Positions 34,384 through 43,545 of a stretch of 64,000 nucleotides of DNA are shown one piece after another. Location of the stretch: positions 62,001 to 126,000 of the forward strand of contig CAVSWD010000002.1 of NCBI GenBank assembly GCA_963731615.1, given 5' to 3'. Within the stretch, counting starts at the first letter, position 1. Each line of letters opens with the position of its first letter. The notes beneath the pieces were generated by a model. The model was given only the letters and a program-made list of their open reading frames with translations, had not been told where the DNA came from and made no database searches. Origin of the DNA: Gaiellasilicea sp963731615. Lineage in GTDB: Bacteria; Actinomycetota; Thermoleophilia; Gaiellales; Gaiellaceae. Position numbers and translations under genes: made by a program.

Positions 34384-35829
34384 GTGCAGCTCAGGCTGAT
34401 CGCGTTCTTCCTGCTCGCCGGCGTCCTTGCGGCCGCGGCACCGGGTGCCGGTACGCCGGAGAAACCGGCCGTCGTCTCGGCAGGAGCGTTCGGGATCACA
34501 GTCGTCCTGCCGGGCCAGACCGGAGCGCCGGTAGCAGCTGCCGCCGCCCCGGGAGCGTCCGCGGTCGGGTCCGCCGACGGGTTCGCGTATCCGGCCGACG
34601 GCTCGGCGGTTCGAACCGGGGCGCTCTCGTCCAGCGCCTTCGCCCGGCCGAGCACGACGGCCGTGGCGCAGGCGGTCGCGGATGTGCTGGCCGTGTCGCT
34701 CTTCAACGGGGAGATCACCGCCGAGGCCGTTGCCGCCCGCGCGAACGCGTCCGAGACCGGCGCCGATCCGAACGGTGCCGGAGTCACGAACCTCGTGCTG
34801 CTCGGTCAGCCTGCCGCAGCCGTCCCCAACCAGCGCTTCCCGCTCGCCGAGTGGGGGTACGCGGTCACGCTGGAGCAGGCGGTGGAGTCGACGGTCACCG
34901 ACGTCACCCGCAATGCGCGCGCCTCGGTGACGGCGCTGCGCGTCGTCCTCACCGCCGATCACGGTGGCCTTCCCGCAGGCGCCGAGATCCTCATCGGGCA
35001 TGCAGAGGCCGCTGCGGCGACGCCGGTTGCACCGGCCGTGACCTCGACGACGGTCACCACCACCCCCAAAGCGAAGCCGGCGCGACCGGCCGGGGTGCCG
35101 CCGAAGGCGAAGAAAAAGCTGCCGAAGCCACCCGAGCCCGAGCCTGGCATCCGCCCCGGCTCCGTCTTCCGGATGCCGCCGCTCGACATCTCGGCGCCGC
35201 TCTCGCCGGACGGCTACGTCTTCCCGATCTACGGGCCCTCGTCGTTCACGGACACGTTCCGCGCGCCGCGGGCAGGTGTCGGCTGGCACCACGGCGAGGA
35301 CATCTTCGCCCCGCTCGGTGCCCCGCTCCTCGCCGTCGCCGACGGCACCGTCTTCTCGGTCGGCTGGAACGATCGCGGCGGCTATCGGCTCTGGCTCCGC
35401 GACCGCCAGGGTAACCAGTTCTACTACGCGCACCTCTCGGCGTTCTCGCCGCTCGCAATCGACGGGAACGAGGTCAAGGCGGGTGCTGTGATCGGTTTCG
35501 TCGGCAATACCGGCGACGCGCAGAGCACGCCCTACCACTTGCACTTCGAGATCCATCCGGTCGGGCTGCTGCCGCTCGGCTACGACGGTGTCGTCAACTC
35601 GTTCCCGTATCTCAGTGCCTGGCGCCGCCTGCAGGACATCTCGTTCGCGGCCGGCCGCGGCTGGGCACCGCCGGTGCCCGCGTCGGCCAAGGCTCCCTGG
35701 CCGGCTGCGGTGCTGCTCGGCTCGACCGACATCTCGAGCGCGAGCGGGCTCGAGCCCGGTTCGCTCGAGCGGGCGCTCATCGCCCCGGTCTCAGCCGAGG
35801 GCGATGGCGCCTTGCTTCGTGCCGGTTAG
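34384..35829 (+). CDS. Secreted M23-family (LytM) peptidase
   Basis: 481 residues. A signal peptide at 1-20 (LRLIAFFLLAGVLAAAAP), then an Ala-rich region with choice-of-anchor-like material, a Pro/Lys/Thr linker (about 220-255), and a C-terminal LytM domain: HHGEDIFAP (HxxxD) and YHLHFEIHP (HxH) zinc-binding motifs. Cleaves peptidoglycan peptides or acts in division or envelope remodelling. GTG 34384 chosen from the -10 box and signal peptide. It converges with the YtxH-like gene, 3 bases away. Confidence 0.88.
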   Translation: MQLRLIAFFLLAGVLAAAAPGAGTPEKPAVVSAGAFGITVVLPGQTGAPVAAAAAPGASAVGSADGFAYPADGSAVRTGALSSSAFARPSTTAVAQAVADVLAVSLFNGEITAEAVAARANASETGADPNGAGVTNLVLLGQPAAAVPNQRFPLAEWGYAVTLEQAVESTVTDVTRNARASVTALRVVLTADHGGLPAGAEILIGHAEAAAATPVAPAVTSTTVTTTPKAKPARPAGVPPKAKKKLPKPPEPEPGIRPGSVFRMPPLDISAPLSPDGYVFPIYGPSSFTDTFRAPRAGVGWHHGEDIFAPLGAPLLAVADGTVFSVGWNDRGGYRLWLRDRQGNQFYYAHLSAFSPLAIDGNEVKAGAVIGFVGNTGDAQSTPYHLHFEIHPVGLLPLGYDGVVNSFPYLSAWRRLQDISFAAGRGWAPPVPASAKAPWPAAVLLGSTDISSASGLEPGSLERALIAPVSAEGDGALLRAG

Positions 35830-35832
35830 TCG

Positions 35833-36267
35833 CTAGAGACTCGCGTCGTCGCTCGAGGCCGGCGGAGTGTACGAGTAGTCGTCCGAGCTTTCGCCCGTGA
35901 TCTTGTTCATCAGCCACTGTCGGGTCTGCGGGCCCGTCATCGGGTTGAAGAGGATCCCGACGGTGATGCCGGCCAGCAGCAGCATCGTGTTGCGAGCGCT
36001 GTGGTCGTCCTTGCCCTGGAGCCGGTTCGCGGCGCCGCGGAGCTCCTCGACCGCCTTCTTCAGGTTGTCCTGGATCTCCTTGTCCGTCGCCGCTCGCATC
36101 GCGGTCGACGTCAGGTTCCGGTTGCCGAGCAACTCGCCGTAGACCTCACGGGCTGCCTTGAAGGCTTCTTTGAGGTTGTCGTGCAGGTCGTCGTCGTGCA
36201 GTGCGCGCTCGACGTACGGCTTCATCGTGTCCGCCGTGTCGTAGAGCCTGTCCTTCGTCTTGGGCAT
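35833..36267 (-). CDS. YtxH-like small membrane-associated protein
   Basis: 144 residues: a charged helical N-terminal part (about 1-95), one hydrophobic segment (TMLLLAGITVGILFNP, near 100-115), and an acidic tail. This matches the YtxH/general stress layout of a helical domain with one membrane segment, but motif similarity is weak. ATG 36267 has GGAAAGGACG upstream. Function unknown. Confidence 0.65.
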   Translation of the reverse strand: MPKTKDRLYDTADTMKPYVERALHDDDLHDNLKEAFKAAREVYGELLGNRNLTSTAMRAATDKEIQDNLKKAVEELRGAANRLQGKDDHSARNTMLLLAGITVGILFNPMTGPQTRQWLMNKITGESSDDYSYTPPASSDDASL

Positions 36268-36355
36268 GCTGCCCGTCCTTTCCTCGCTCGTAGTCGCGGA
36301 TTCAGTGTTGCCGCAGAGCGATCCTTGCAAACAGGATCATCGGAGGGAAGTGGCG

Positions 36356-36361
36356 TAGGCT
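36356..36361 (+). promoter_or_regulatory. -10 box for leaderless small gene
   Basis: TAGGCT ends 7 nt before ATG 36369. Same layout as the other leaderless genes, and independent support for the small gene that follows. Confidence 0.5.
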
Positions 36362-36368
36362 CTCGCAC

Positions 36369-36506
36369 ATGCCGCCCGTGCAGCGGATCCTCAAGCTAGC
36401 TGGGCTCGGCCTCGGCCTCGTCATGTACGTCTGGGTCGCGGCCGTGCGTAACCTCCCGTACGTCAAGGCACGCAAGGCGCGGCGCCGCGCGGCACGGCGG
36501 CGTTAA
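36369..36506 (+). CDS. Small membrane-anchored basic protein (45 residues)
   Basis: MPPVQRILKLAG, a hydrophobic segment (LGLGLVMYVWVAAV), and a very basic tail ARKARRRAARRR ending in TAA at 36504-36506. The promoter-to-start spacing matches other leaderless genes. The charge pattern suggests a single-pass protein with a cytoplasmic, nucleic acid- or lipid-binding tail. Function unknown. Confidence 0.5.
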   Translation: MPPVQRILKLAGLGLGLVMYVWVAAVRNLPYVKARKARRRAARRR

Positions 36507-36553
36507 CAGGATCCTGATGTGTCGGAAGACAGACGGCCGGGAACCCGGGGTCG

Positions 36554-37788
36554 ATGCGCTTCCTCGTCGCAGCTCTCTTCCTGTGCGGTCTGCTGGGCTC
36601 CTTCGCCCCGGCCGCCGAGACCTCGAGCGGCGTGCGCTTCGGGATCCAAGATGACGCGTGGCTCGCACACGGGGCCGGGACGCTCGACGAGCGGCTCGAC
36701 CGGCTCGAGCGGCTGGGAGTCGATCTTGTGCGCTTCAACCTGCACTGGGACCGGATCGAGGCTGCAGCGCGGCGTGCCCGACTGGGAAGAGAGCGACCTC
36801 GTGCTCGAAGGCCTGCGCGGCCGCGGAATCGAGGCTGTCGTCGGTCTCGTCGGCTCACCGCGCTGGGCAAACGGCGGCCGCACGCCCAACTTTGCGCCCG
36901 GCGCGACCTCGTTCGCAGCTTTCGCCCGCGCGGCCGCGACGCGCTATCGCTGGGTCGAGCAAGTGGCTCGTCTGGAACGAACCGAACCAGGCGCGCTGGC
37001 TCCGGCCCACGACACCCGCCGTCTACGTCCGGCAGCTGCTCAACCCCGCCTACCGCTCGATCCACGCCGTCAACCCGCGCGCGCGTGTGGCCGGGGGAGT
37101 CACCGCCCCTCGTGCCGCATCGAACGGCGTCTCGCCGGTCACGTGGATCCGCGGCATGCGGGCCGCGGGAGCGCGCCTCGATGCCTACGCCCATCATCCC
37201 TACCCCTCCAGCGCGCGTGAGACGCCGTTCAGCCGAGGGTGCACGGGCTGCACGACGATCACGATGGCGAACCTCGAGCGGCTGCTCAACGAGGTCGGCC
37301 GCGCCTTCGGCTCGAAGCGAATCTGGCTGACCGAGTACGGCTACCAGACGGGCTCCTACGGCGTCAGCCAGCAACGGCAGGCCGAGCTGATCGGCCAGGC
37401 GGGGCTCCGCGTCTACAAGGCGCCGCGAATCGACATGTTGATCCACTATCTGGTCAAGGACGAGCCGCAGGCGGGCCGCTTCCAGAGCGGGCTCTACGGC
37501 ATCAGCGACCGCGCGAAGCTCGCCGCGCTCGCCTTCCCGCTGCCGATCGCACAGGCGGGCCGCAGCGGCGGCAAGCTCGTGCTCTGGGGCCAGGTGCGGC
37601 CGCGTGCCGGCGTCCAGCGCTACCGCGTCCAGGTTCGGAACGGCGGCGGCTGGCGGTGGAGCGGTGGTTTCAGGAGGACGAGTGCCCGCGGCTTCTTTAG
37701 CATCGCGGTCGCAGCGGCGAAGGGCGTTCAGGTGCGCATCTTCTCGGCGCAGGACGACGCCTACAGCGCGTCCTTGCTCGCCCGCTAA
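36554..37788 (+). CDS. Glycoside hydrolase, clan A-like, secreted; two frame breaks
   Basis: About 410 residues when two extra bases are removed (C36765 and C36960 are good candidates). Signal peptide MRFLVAALFLCGLLGSFAP; (beta/alpha)8 features: VRFNLHWDRIE, VGLVGSPRWANGG, the acid/base Glu in WLVWNEPNQARW, and the nucleophile Glu in IWLTEYGYQT. This is the GH5/GH39-type clan A arrangement. A C-terminal beta domain (VQRYRVQVRNGGGWRWSGG) follows. The target polysaccharide is unknown. Signal peptide and both catalytic Glu are intact across breaks, favouring sequencing indels. Confidence 0.75.
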
Positions 37789-37826
37789 CGGCGAAGGACA
37801 TCTCAACTCGACAGCGCACCTGCGGC

Positions 37827-37832
37827 TAGGTT
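37827..37832 (+). promoter_or_regulatory. -10 box for leaderless membrane protein gene
   Basis: TAGGTT ends 7 nt before ATG 37840, with no ribosome-binding site between. Prediction. Confidence 0.5.
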
Positions 37833-37839
37833 CTGAACC

Positions 37840-38490
37840 ATGCACGCGCCTCCGACTCTCAACGGGGGCCTGCCCGTCCGGCTCGGCTCGCTGGTGTTCG
37901 GGCTCTTTCTCTGCGCGTGCGGCGTCGTCTGCTTCCTCGAGTCCGAGCTTGGCCTGCCGCCCTGGGACGTCCTCCATCAGGGACTGGCGGAGCAGCTGGG
38001 CGTCTCCTTCGGCGCTGCGAACCTGATCGTGTCGATCGGTGTCCTCGGGCTCGTCTTCCTGATGCGGGCGCCGATCGGCCTCGGCACGCTGCTGAACGCG
38101 CTCCTGATCGGCTCGTTCGTGATCGTGCTGACGGACATCGGTGCGGTGGCGGCGCTGTCGGAGGAGCCGCTGCCGGTCAGGATCGCGCTGATGGGAGTCG
38201 CGCTCGCCCTCTTCGGCGCCGGCTCGGCGCTCTACATCGCGCCCGCGCTCGGAGCCGGCCCGCGCGATTCGCTGATGCTCGTCGTGGCACGGCAGCTCAG
38301 CACCCGAATCGGAGTCGCACGCACCGGGGTGGAGGTCGCCGCACTCCTCGTCGGCTTTGCGCTGGGAGGCACCGTCGGGATCGGGACGCTCGTCTTCGCG
38401 CTCGGGATCGGGCCGGCGGTGGAGCTCTCGTTCTGGCTGCTGGCTCACACTCCACTCGCAGACTCCGAAGTAGCATCCCGAACGGCATGA
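37840..38490 (+). CDS. YczE/YyaS/YitT-type membrane protein
   Basis: 216 residues, about five membrane segments. The family signature GLPPWDVLHQGLAEQLG (PWDVL) is visible near residue 40, and GAGPRDSLM later. These proteins are of unknown function; some lie next to transcription factors or peptide synthetases. Overlaps rmlA by 4 bases, so it is the first gene of the dTDP-rhamnose operon. Confidence 0.75.
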   Translation: MHAPPTLNGGLPVRLGSLVFGLFLCACGVVCFLESELGLPPWDVLHQGLAEQLGVSFGAANLIVSIGVLGLVFLMRAPIGLGTLLNALLIGSFVIVLTDIGAVAALSEEPLPVRIALMGVALALFGAGSALYIAPALGAGPRDSLMLVVARQLSTRIGVARTGVEVAALLVGFALGGTVGIGTLVFALGIGPAVELSFWLLAHTPLADSEVASRTA

Positions 38491-39275
38491 GGGTCAAGGG
38501 ACTGATCGCGGCAGGCGGGGAAGCGACACGGCTCGGTGAGCTGACGCGGGTCGTGAACAAGCACCTGCTCCCGGTCGGGGACTGGCCGATGATCTATTAC
38601 CCGCTGCAGCTGCTCCAGCTCGTCGGCGTGCAGGAGGTGCTGATCGTCACCGGCCAGGGGCACGCGGGCCAGGTGATCGACCTGCTCGGCGACGGCCGCA
38701 TGGATGGCCGCGGCAGCGACGAGCCGCTGTTCGATCTCGATCTGACCTACAAGGTGCAGGTCGAGTCCGGTGGGATCGCGCAGGTGGTCGGGATGGCGCA
38801 GAGCTTCGCCGGTGACGACGCTCTCGTTGTCTGTCTTGGCGACAACATCTTCGAGTATGCAGAAGCGGCCGCCGTCCGCGCGTTCGTCGAGGGCGACGAC
38901 GAAGCGGCGGTGTTCGTGAAGGAGGTTCCGGATCCGGAGCGCTTCGGCGTCGTCGTCTACGGCGACGACGGGCGCGTCGCCGACGTGGTCGAGAAGGCGG
39001 GCGTCGTCGACACGCGCTACGACGCCCCTCCGTCCAGCGACGCCGTGGTCGGGCTCTACTGCTACTCGCCGGACGTCTTCGAGGTCATCTCCAGCCTGAA
39101 GCCGTCGTCGCGCGGCGAGCTCGAGATCACCGACGTCAACCGCCACTACGCCGAGCGCGGCACGCTCTCGCATCATCGCGTCACGGGCTGGTGGGAGGAC
39201 GCCGGCACGCAGGAATCGCTGCCCGAGATCGGCGCGCTGATCGCTCGCACCGGCGCGAACAAGGCAGTGTCTTGA
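38487..39275 (+). CDS. rmlA: Glucose-1-phosphate thymidylyltransferase RmlA
   Basis: 262 residues. Nucleotide loop GGEATRLGELTRVVNKHLLPV (variant of GGxGTRL...KxLLPV), LGDNIFEYAEA, EVPDPERFGVVVYGDDG, and VGLYCYSPDVFEVI. It makes dTDP-glucose from glucose-1-phosphate and dTTP, first step toward dTDP-rhamnose. Overlaps the upstream and downstream genes by 4 bases. The A/E replacements in the loop are unusual but do not remove the catalytic Arg/Lys. Confidence 0.9.
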   Translation: MRVKGLIAAGGEATRLGELTRVVNKHLLPVGDWPMIYYPLQLLQLVGVQEVLIVTGQGHAGQVIDLLGDGRMDGRGSDEPLFDLDLTYKVQVESGGIAQVVGMAQSFAGDDALVVCLGDNIFEYAEAAAVRAFVEGDDEAAVFVKEVPDPERFGVVVYGDDGRVADVVEKAGVVDTRYDAPPSSDAVVGLYCYSPDVFEVISSLKPSSRGELEITDVNRHYAERGTLSHHRVTGWWEDAGTQESLPEIGALIARTGANKAVS

Positions 39276-39736
39276 TCGACGGGCTGCTCCGGATCCCGCT
39301 CCGTCGCTTCGAGGACGAGCGCGGCTGGTTCGTCGAGCTACGGCGCGAGAGCCTGCTGCCGAAGCCCACGCGGCAGACGAACGTCTCCTACTCGCGACGG
39401 GGCGTGATTCGCGGCCTCCACTACCACGAGCGCGGCCAGGACGACCTGTTCGTCTGCATGCAGGGGACGGCGCGCGTGGTCGTGCTCGACCGCAAGACCG
39501 GCGAGACCTTCAGCGAGGACATCGGCGACGAGAATCCGGTCGCGATCTACGTCCCGGGACGCCACGCGCACGGCTTCGAGGCGCTCACCGAGCTGCTCTT
39601 CTGCTACCACGTCACGGAGGAGTACGACCCGGCCGCGCCGGACGAGCACGGGCTCTGCTGGGCCGATCCGCGCGTCAAGCACCTCTGGAGCACCGAGTCG
39701 CCGATCCTCTCGCCTCGCGACCTAGCCGCGTGCTGA
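39272..39736 (+). CDS. rmlC: dTDP-4-dehydrorhamnose 3,5-epimerase RmlC
   Basis: 154 residues from TTG 39272 overlapping the rmlA stop. Cupin features: FEDERGWFVELRRESL, QTNVSYSRRGVIRGLHYH with the catalytic His, DRKTGETFSED, YVPGRHAHGFEAL and LFCYHVTEEYDP. Epimerises the keto sugar before RmlD reduces it. Somewhat shorter than the usual 180 residues, lacking part of the C-terminus. Confidence 0.88.
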   Translation: MIDGLLRIPLRRFEDERGWFVELRRESLLPKPTRQTNVSYSRRGVIRGLHYHERGQDDLFVCMQGTARVVVLDRKTGETFSEDIGDENPVAIYVPGRHAHGFEALTELLFCYHVTEEYDPAAPDEHGLCWADPRVKHLWSTESPILSPRDLAAC

Positions 39737-40528
39737 TCACCGGCGCGGGCGGGCAGCTCGGGCGGGCGCTTGCGGCCGAGTTCGCGTCCGAGCAGCCGGT
39801 CGCGTTCGCGCGCGACGGCTGGGACGTGACGCTCCCGCGCACCGCCGGAGCTTCGCCCCGACCTCGTCCTGCACGCAGCCGCGTGGACGGACGTGGACGG
39901 AGCCGAGGAGGATCCGCAGGGAGCGGCGGCGGTGAACGTCGGCGGCACGGCGAACGTCGCGGCGCTGGGCGCGCCCCTCGTCTACTACTCGAGCGACTAC
40001 GTCTTCGACGGCCGCAAGCGGGAGCCGTACCTGGAGTCGGACGCGCCGAACCCGCAGTCGGTCTACGGCCGCTCGAAGCTGCACGGCGAGGCCGCGGCCG
40101 GCGAGCAGGCGTGGATCGTCCGCAGCTCCTGGCTCTTCGGGCCGACGGGGCACAACTTCGTCCGGACGATGCTCCGGCTGGGCGCGGAGCGCGACGAGGT
40201 CGCGGTGGTCGACGACCAGCGCGGCTGCCCGACCTTCGTCGGCCACCTCGCGGCCGCCACCCGCCAGGTGCTGAAGCTGCCTTACGGCGTCTACCACGTC
40301 GCGGCCGACGGCGACTGCACCTGGGCCGAGCTCGCGGAGGCGATCTTCGAGGAGGCCGGGCTGGACTGCCGCGTGCGGCGGATCTCCACCGCCGAGCTCG
40401 GCCGGCCCGCGCCGAGGCCCGCACATTCCGTCCTTCGCAGCGAGAAAGGCGCGCCGACGCTGCCGCACTGGCGCGAGGGGCTTCGCGAGACCGTCGCCGC
40501 CATCCACGCGGGCGCAAGCCGCGAATAG
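39730..40528 (+). CDS. rmlD: dTDP-4-dehydrorhamnose reductase RmlD, frame broken near 39840
   Basis: About 265 residues when one base is removed (C39840 is a candidate). Rossmann start VLITGAGGQLGRALA, then after the break LHAAAWTDVDGAEE, YYSSDYVFDGRKREPY, VYGRSKLHGEAAA (YxxxK), WLFGPTGHNFVRTM and the C-terminal LPHWREGLRETV. Reduces the C4 ketone to give dTDP-L-rhamnose. GTG 39730 overlaps rmlC by 7 bases. Confidence 0.88.
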
Positions 40529-40535
40529 CACTCCG

Positions 40536-41006
40536 ATGGCGGGCTACTCGTTCCTCACGACCTGGATCGTCGACGCGCCGCGCGACGACGTCTGGAATGC
40601 GATCTATGAGATCGAGCGCTGGCCCGGCTGGTGGCGGGGCGTGCGCCGTGTCGAGAAGCTCGAGCACGGGAACGACGACGGTGTCGGCGCGCTCTACCGG
40701 CACGAGTGGCGGAGCGTCATCCCCTACCCCGTCCGCTTCGAGACGAGGATCACGCGGATCGAGCTGCCGCACCTGATCGAGGCCGACGCAGACGGCGAGC
40801 TCGCGGGAACCGGTCGCTGGCGCTTCTTCGGCGGCCGAGAGACCGCCGTCACCTACGAGTGGAACGTTCGTACGACCAGGCCGTGGATGAACCTTGCAGC
40901 TCCGATCGCGCGGCCGATCTTCCGCTGGAACCACAACGTGGTCATGCACCAGGGCGGCGAGGGGCTCGCCGGGCTGCTCGGGGCGAGGCTCCTGGCGGTC
41001 ACGTAG
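40536..41006 (+). CDS. SRPBCC (START/polyketide cyclase-like) family protein
   Basis: 156 residues. N-terminal TTWIVDAPRDDVWNAIYEIERWPGWW and a C-terminal amphipathic helix are those of the SRPBCC ligand-binding fold. It sits between rmlD and rmlB, so it may assist the envelope pathway, but no ligand can be deduced. Confidence 0.8.
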   Translation: MAGYSFLTTWIVDAPRDDVWNAIYEIERWPGWWRGVRRVEKLEHGNDDGVGALYRHEWRSVIPYPVRFETRITRIELPHLIEADADGELAGTGRWRFFGGRETAVTYEWNVRTTRPWMNLAAPIARPIFRWNHNVVMHQGGEGLAGLLGARLLAVT

Positions 41007-41009
41007 CCT
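41004..41009 (+). promoter_or_regulatory. -10 box for leaderless rmlB
   Basis: TAGCCT ends 7 nt before GTG 41017; the upstream gene ends at 41006, so the box overlaps its stop. Prediction. Confidence 0.45.
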
Positions 41010-41016
41010 TTCCCGT

Positions 41017-42009
41017 GTGCGCGTGCTCGTCACCGGCGGAGCCGGCTTCATCGGCTCGCACTTCGCCAAGCGGCTCCGTGCCGCCGACGACGACGTCCGC
41101 GTGCTCGACAAGCTGACCTACTCCGGCAATCCCGCCAACCTCGAAGGCACCGGGATCGAGCTCGTCGTCGGGGACATCTGCGATCCCGACGCCGTCGCCG
41201 AAGCGGCCGCCGGCTGCGACGCGATCGTCAACTTCGCCGCCGAGACGCACGTCGACCGCTCGATCCTGGGCGCGACCGACTTCGGCCGAACCGAGTTCTT
41301 CGGCACCCAGGTGCTGCTCGAGGAGGTGCGCCGGACGGGCGCCCGCTTCGTCCAGGTATCGACGGACGAGGTGTACGGCGATCTCGCGGACGGCGGCTCG
41401 TCGGTCGAAACCGACCCGATCAGGCCGTCGAGCCCGTACAGCGTCGCCAAGGCGGCCGGCGACCTGCACGTGCCGGCGTACGCGCGCACGTTCGGCGTCA
41501 ACGCCTCGATCACGCGCGGCTCGAACACCTACGGCCCGCACCAGTATCCGGAGAAGCTGATCCCGCTGATGACGACCAACGCCGTCGATGGTGAGCTGCT
41601 GCCGGTCTACGGCGACGGGAAGCAGATCCGTGACTGGCTCTGGGTCGAGGATCACTGCGCCGGGATCGAGACGGTCCTTCGCGAGGGCGCCGCGGGCGAG
41701 GTCTACAACGTCGGTGGCGACGACGAGCGTGAGAACGTGGAGATCGTCGGCCACATCCTCCGGCTCACCGGCGCGGACGACTCGCTGATCCGCCACGTCG
41801 AGGATCGCGCCGGGCACGACCGGCGCTACTCGCTCGACACGAGCAAGCTGCGCGGGCTCGGCTGGGCGCCGCGGAAGCCGTTCGAGGAGGGGATCGCCGA
41901 GACGGTCGCCTGGTACCTCGCGCACCGCAGCTGGTGGGAGCCGATCAAGTCCGGCGAGTACCGCGAGTACTACGAGAAGCAGTACGCTGCCAGGCTCGCC
42001 GGCTCCTAG
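41017..42009 (+). CDS. rmlB: dTDP-glucose 4,6-dehydratase RmlB
   Basis: 330 residues. NAD site VLVTGGAGFIGSHFAKRL, catalytic TDEVYGD (Asp-Glu pair), YSVAKAAGDL (YxxxK), RGSNTYGPHQYPEKLIPL and RDWLWVEDHCAGIE. Catalyses the second step of dTDP-rhamnose synthesis. GTG 41017 was chosen over GTG 41015 by frame and over upstream codons by the -10 box. Its stop overlaps the kinase gene stop tail to tail. Confidence 0.94.
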   Translation: MRVLVTGGAGFIGSHFAKRLRAADDDVRVLDKLTYSGNPANLEGTGIELVVGDICDPDAVAEAAAGCDAIVNFAAETHVDRSILGATDFGRTEFFGTQVLLEEVRRTGARFVQVSTDEVYGDLADGGSSVETDPIRPSSPYSVAKAAGDLHVPAYARTFGVNASITRGSNTYGPHQYPEKLIPLMTTNAVDGELLPVYGDGKQIRDWLWVEDHCAGIETVLREGAAGEVYNVGGDDERENVEIVGHILRLTGADDSLIRHVEDRAGHDRRYSLDTSKLRGLGWAPRKPFEEGIAETVAWYLAHRSWWEPIKSGEYREYYEKQYAARLAGS

Positions 42010-43430
42010 TCGTCCCCGTCCCGCGCCGCCGCCGCAGCGTTGCTGCGCTTCGCTGCGCAAGCGGTTGATCGGCTGTCGCTCTCCCTGCACCTGCTGCGAG
42101 CGGTCGAGAAGCTCGAGTACGCCGTCGCAGCGGCCGAGCGCGAAGCGGGTGAACGCGAGGTTGTAGGCTGTGTACGCCTCGACCGTCTCGCCGGAGCCGG
42201 AAAGTCCAGCGAACGCCTGCTCGAGCAGCGGCAGCGCCTGCTTCGTAGTCGCCGGCTTGCATCAGCGCGAAGCCTTGGTCGGTCAGTTGCGCGGCGCTCG
42301 CATCGACAGGCTGGGTGGTCGGAGCGGTGGTCGTCGGAGCGGTCGTCGGGGCGGTGGTCGGGGCGGTTGTCGGCGCCGGCGCCGGGGTCGTGACCGTCCG
42401 AACCACCGTCGTCCCCTGCGCCGTGACGGTCCGGCGGATCGTCCGAGGGCCGGAGGCGCTCTCGGGCTCGCCGTCGTCCCGGGCGAGCAGGACCGCGGCA
42501 GCGATGCCTGCGAGCAGGAGTGCGAGTGCAACGGCCGCGAGTGCCAGGCCGGCGCGAGGACGGTGACGTACTGACCGGCGGCACGGCTCCGACCGCGGTG
42601 CGGCCCGCATCCGCGGCGACCGCTTCCCGAAGCGCGTGGACGAACTCGGCAGCGGTGGCGAAGCGGTAGCGCGGATCCTTCGCGAGCGCCCGGGCGAGCA
42701 CATCGTCGACCTCGTGCGGCAGCGCGGGATTGTGCTGCGAGGCAGGCGGGATCGGGGCACTCACATGGGCCAGCGCCTCGGCGGTCGTGGACTCGCGCTC
42801 GAAGGGCCGCACGCCGGTCAGCAGCTCGAACGCGACGACCGCGAGCGCGTACCGGTCGCTCGCGGGGGTCGCTCGCTCGCCGCGAGCCTGCTCGGGCGAC
42901 AGGTAGCCCGCGGTGCCGACCACGGTCCCCGCCTCGGTGAAGGAGCTCAGGCCTACTGCGCTCGCGACGCCGAAGTCGGCGACGTTGACGCGCTCCTCGT
43001 CGTCGAGCAGCAGGTTCGCGGGCTTGACGTCGCGGTGGACGATGCCGTTCCCGTGGGCCGCGTCGAGCGCTGCACCTGCCTGGCGCAGCCACTCGAGCGT
43101 GCGGCCGACGGGTTGTGCGCCCTCACGCCCGAGCCGGTCGGCGAGCGAGCCGCCCGGCAGGTACTCCATGACGATGTAGGGCCGGCCGTCGTGCTCGCCG
43201 ACGTCGTAGATCGTGACCGTGCTCGGCGCGGTCGACTGCCGTGCCGCTGCCAGCGCCTCGCGGGTAAAGCGGGCGCGGATGGCGAGGTCGCCGGCGAGGT
43301 GCTCGGCGAGCACCTTGATCGCGACGGTGCGCTCCAGGTCGGCGTCCTCGGCCCGGTAGATCTCGCCCATGCCGCCCCGCGCGATCAGCTCGGGCTGCCG
43401 GTAGCGCTTGGGTAGGCGGCTCTCCTCCAC
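42006..43430 (-). CDS. Membrane-bound Ser/Thr protein kinase (PknB-like) with TPR-like sensor domain, 2-3 frame breaks
   Basis: About 470 residues. Kinase domain at 1-265: glycine loop IARGGMGEIYRA, Lys in VAIKVL, HRDVKPANLLL, DFGVA and GYLSPEQAR; then a membrane segment LALAAVALALLLAGIAAAVLLA, a Thr/Pro linker with PTTA repeats, and an extracellular TPR-like stretch (QGFALMQAGDYE, LPLLEQAFAGLSG, AYNLAFTRFALGRC). PASTA domains are absent. Frame breaks lie near 42575 and 42236, and a third near 42058 would restore the stop at 42006. GTG 43430 chosen. Target proteins unknown. Confidence 0.82.
   Translation of the reverse strand: MEESRLPKRYRQPELIARGGMGEIYRAEDADLERTVAIKVLAEHLAGDLAIRARFTREALAAARQSTAPSTVTIYDVGEHDGRPYIVMEYLPGGSLADRLGREGAQPVGRTLEWLRQAGAALDAAHGNGIVHRDVKPANLLLDDEERVNVADFGVASAVGLSSFTEAGTVVGTAGYLSPEQARGERATPASDRYALAVVAFELLTGVRPFERESTTAEALAHVSAPIPPASQHNPALPHEVDDVLARALAKDPRYRFATAAEFVHALREAVAADAGRTAVGAVPPVSTSPSSRRPGTRGRCTRTPARRHRCRGPARPGRRRARERLRPSDDPPDRHGAGDDGGSDGHDPGAGADNRPDHRPDDRSDDHRSDHPACRCERRATDRPRLRADASRRLRSRRCRCSSRRSLDFPAPARRSRRTQPTTSRSPASRSAAATAYSSFSTARSRCRESDSRSTACAAKRSNAAAAARDGDD
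42314..42375. repeat. Short tandem repeat in kinase linker
   Basis: Five tandem near-copies of a 12-base unit (like GGTCGGGGCGGT) encoding the PTTAPTTA linker of the kinase on the - strand. It is a coding repeat between membrane segment and sensor domain, prone to copy-number change. Confidence 0.75.
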
Positions 43431-43545
43431 GCAAACGGACTCCCCGGCCGCCGCAAGCCGAAAACGCCGAAACGACTTGAAGGTTCGGTAAAGACCCCCG
43501 GAAATCGCCAGGGCTTGCGCTAGCCTCACTGGCGGGGTCAAACGG

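Noticed and set aside
42314..42375. Tandem repeats that might look like a CRISPR array
   Set aside because: 12-base units without spacers, in frame within the kinase linker.
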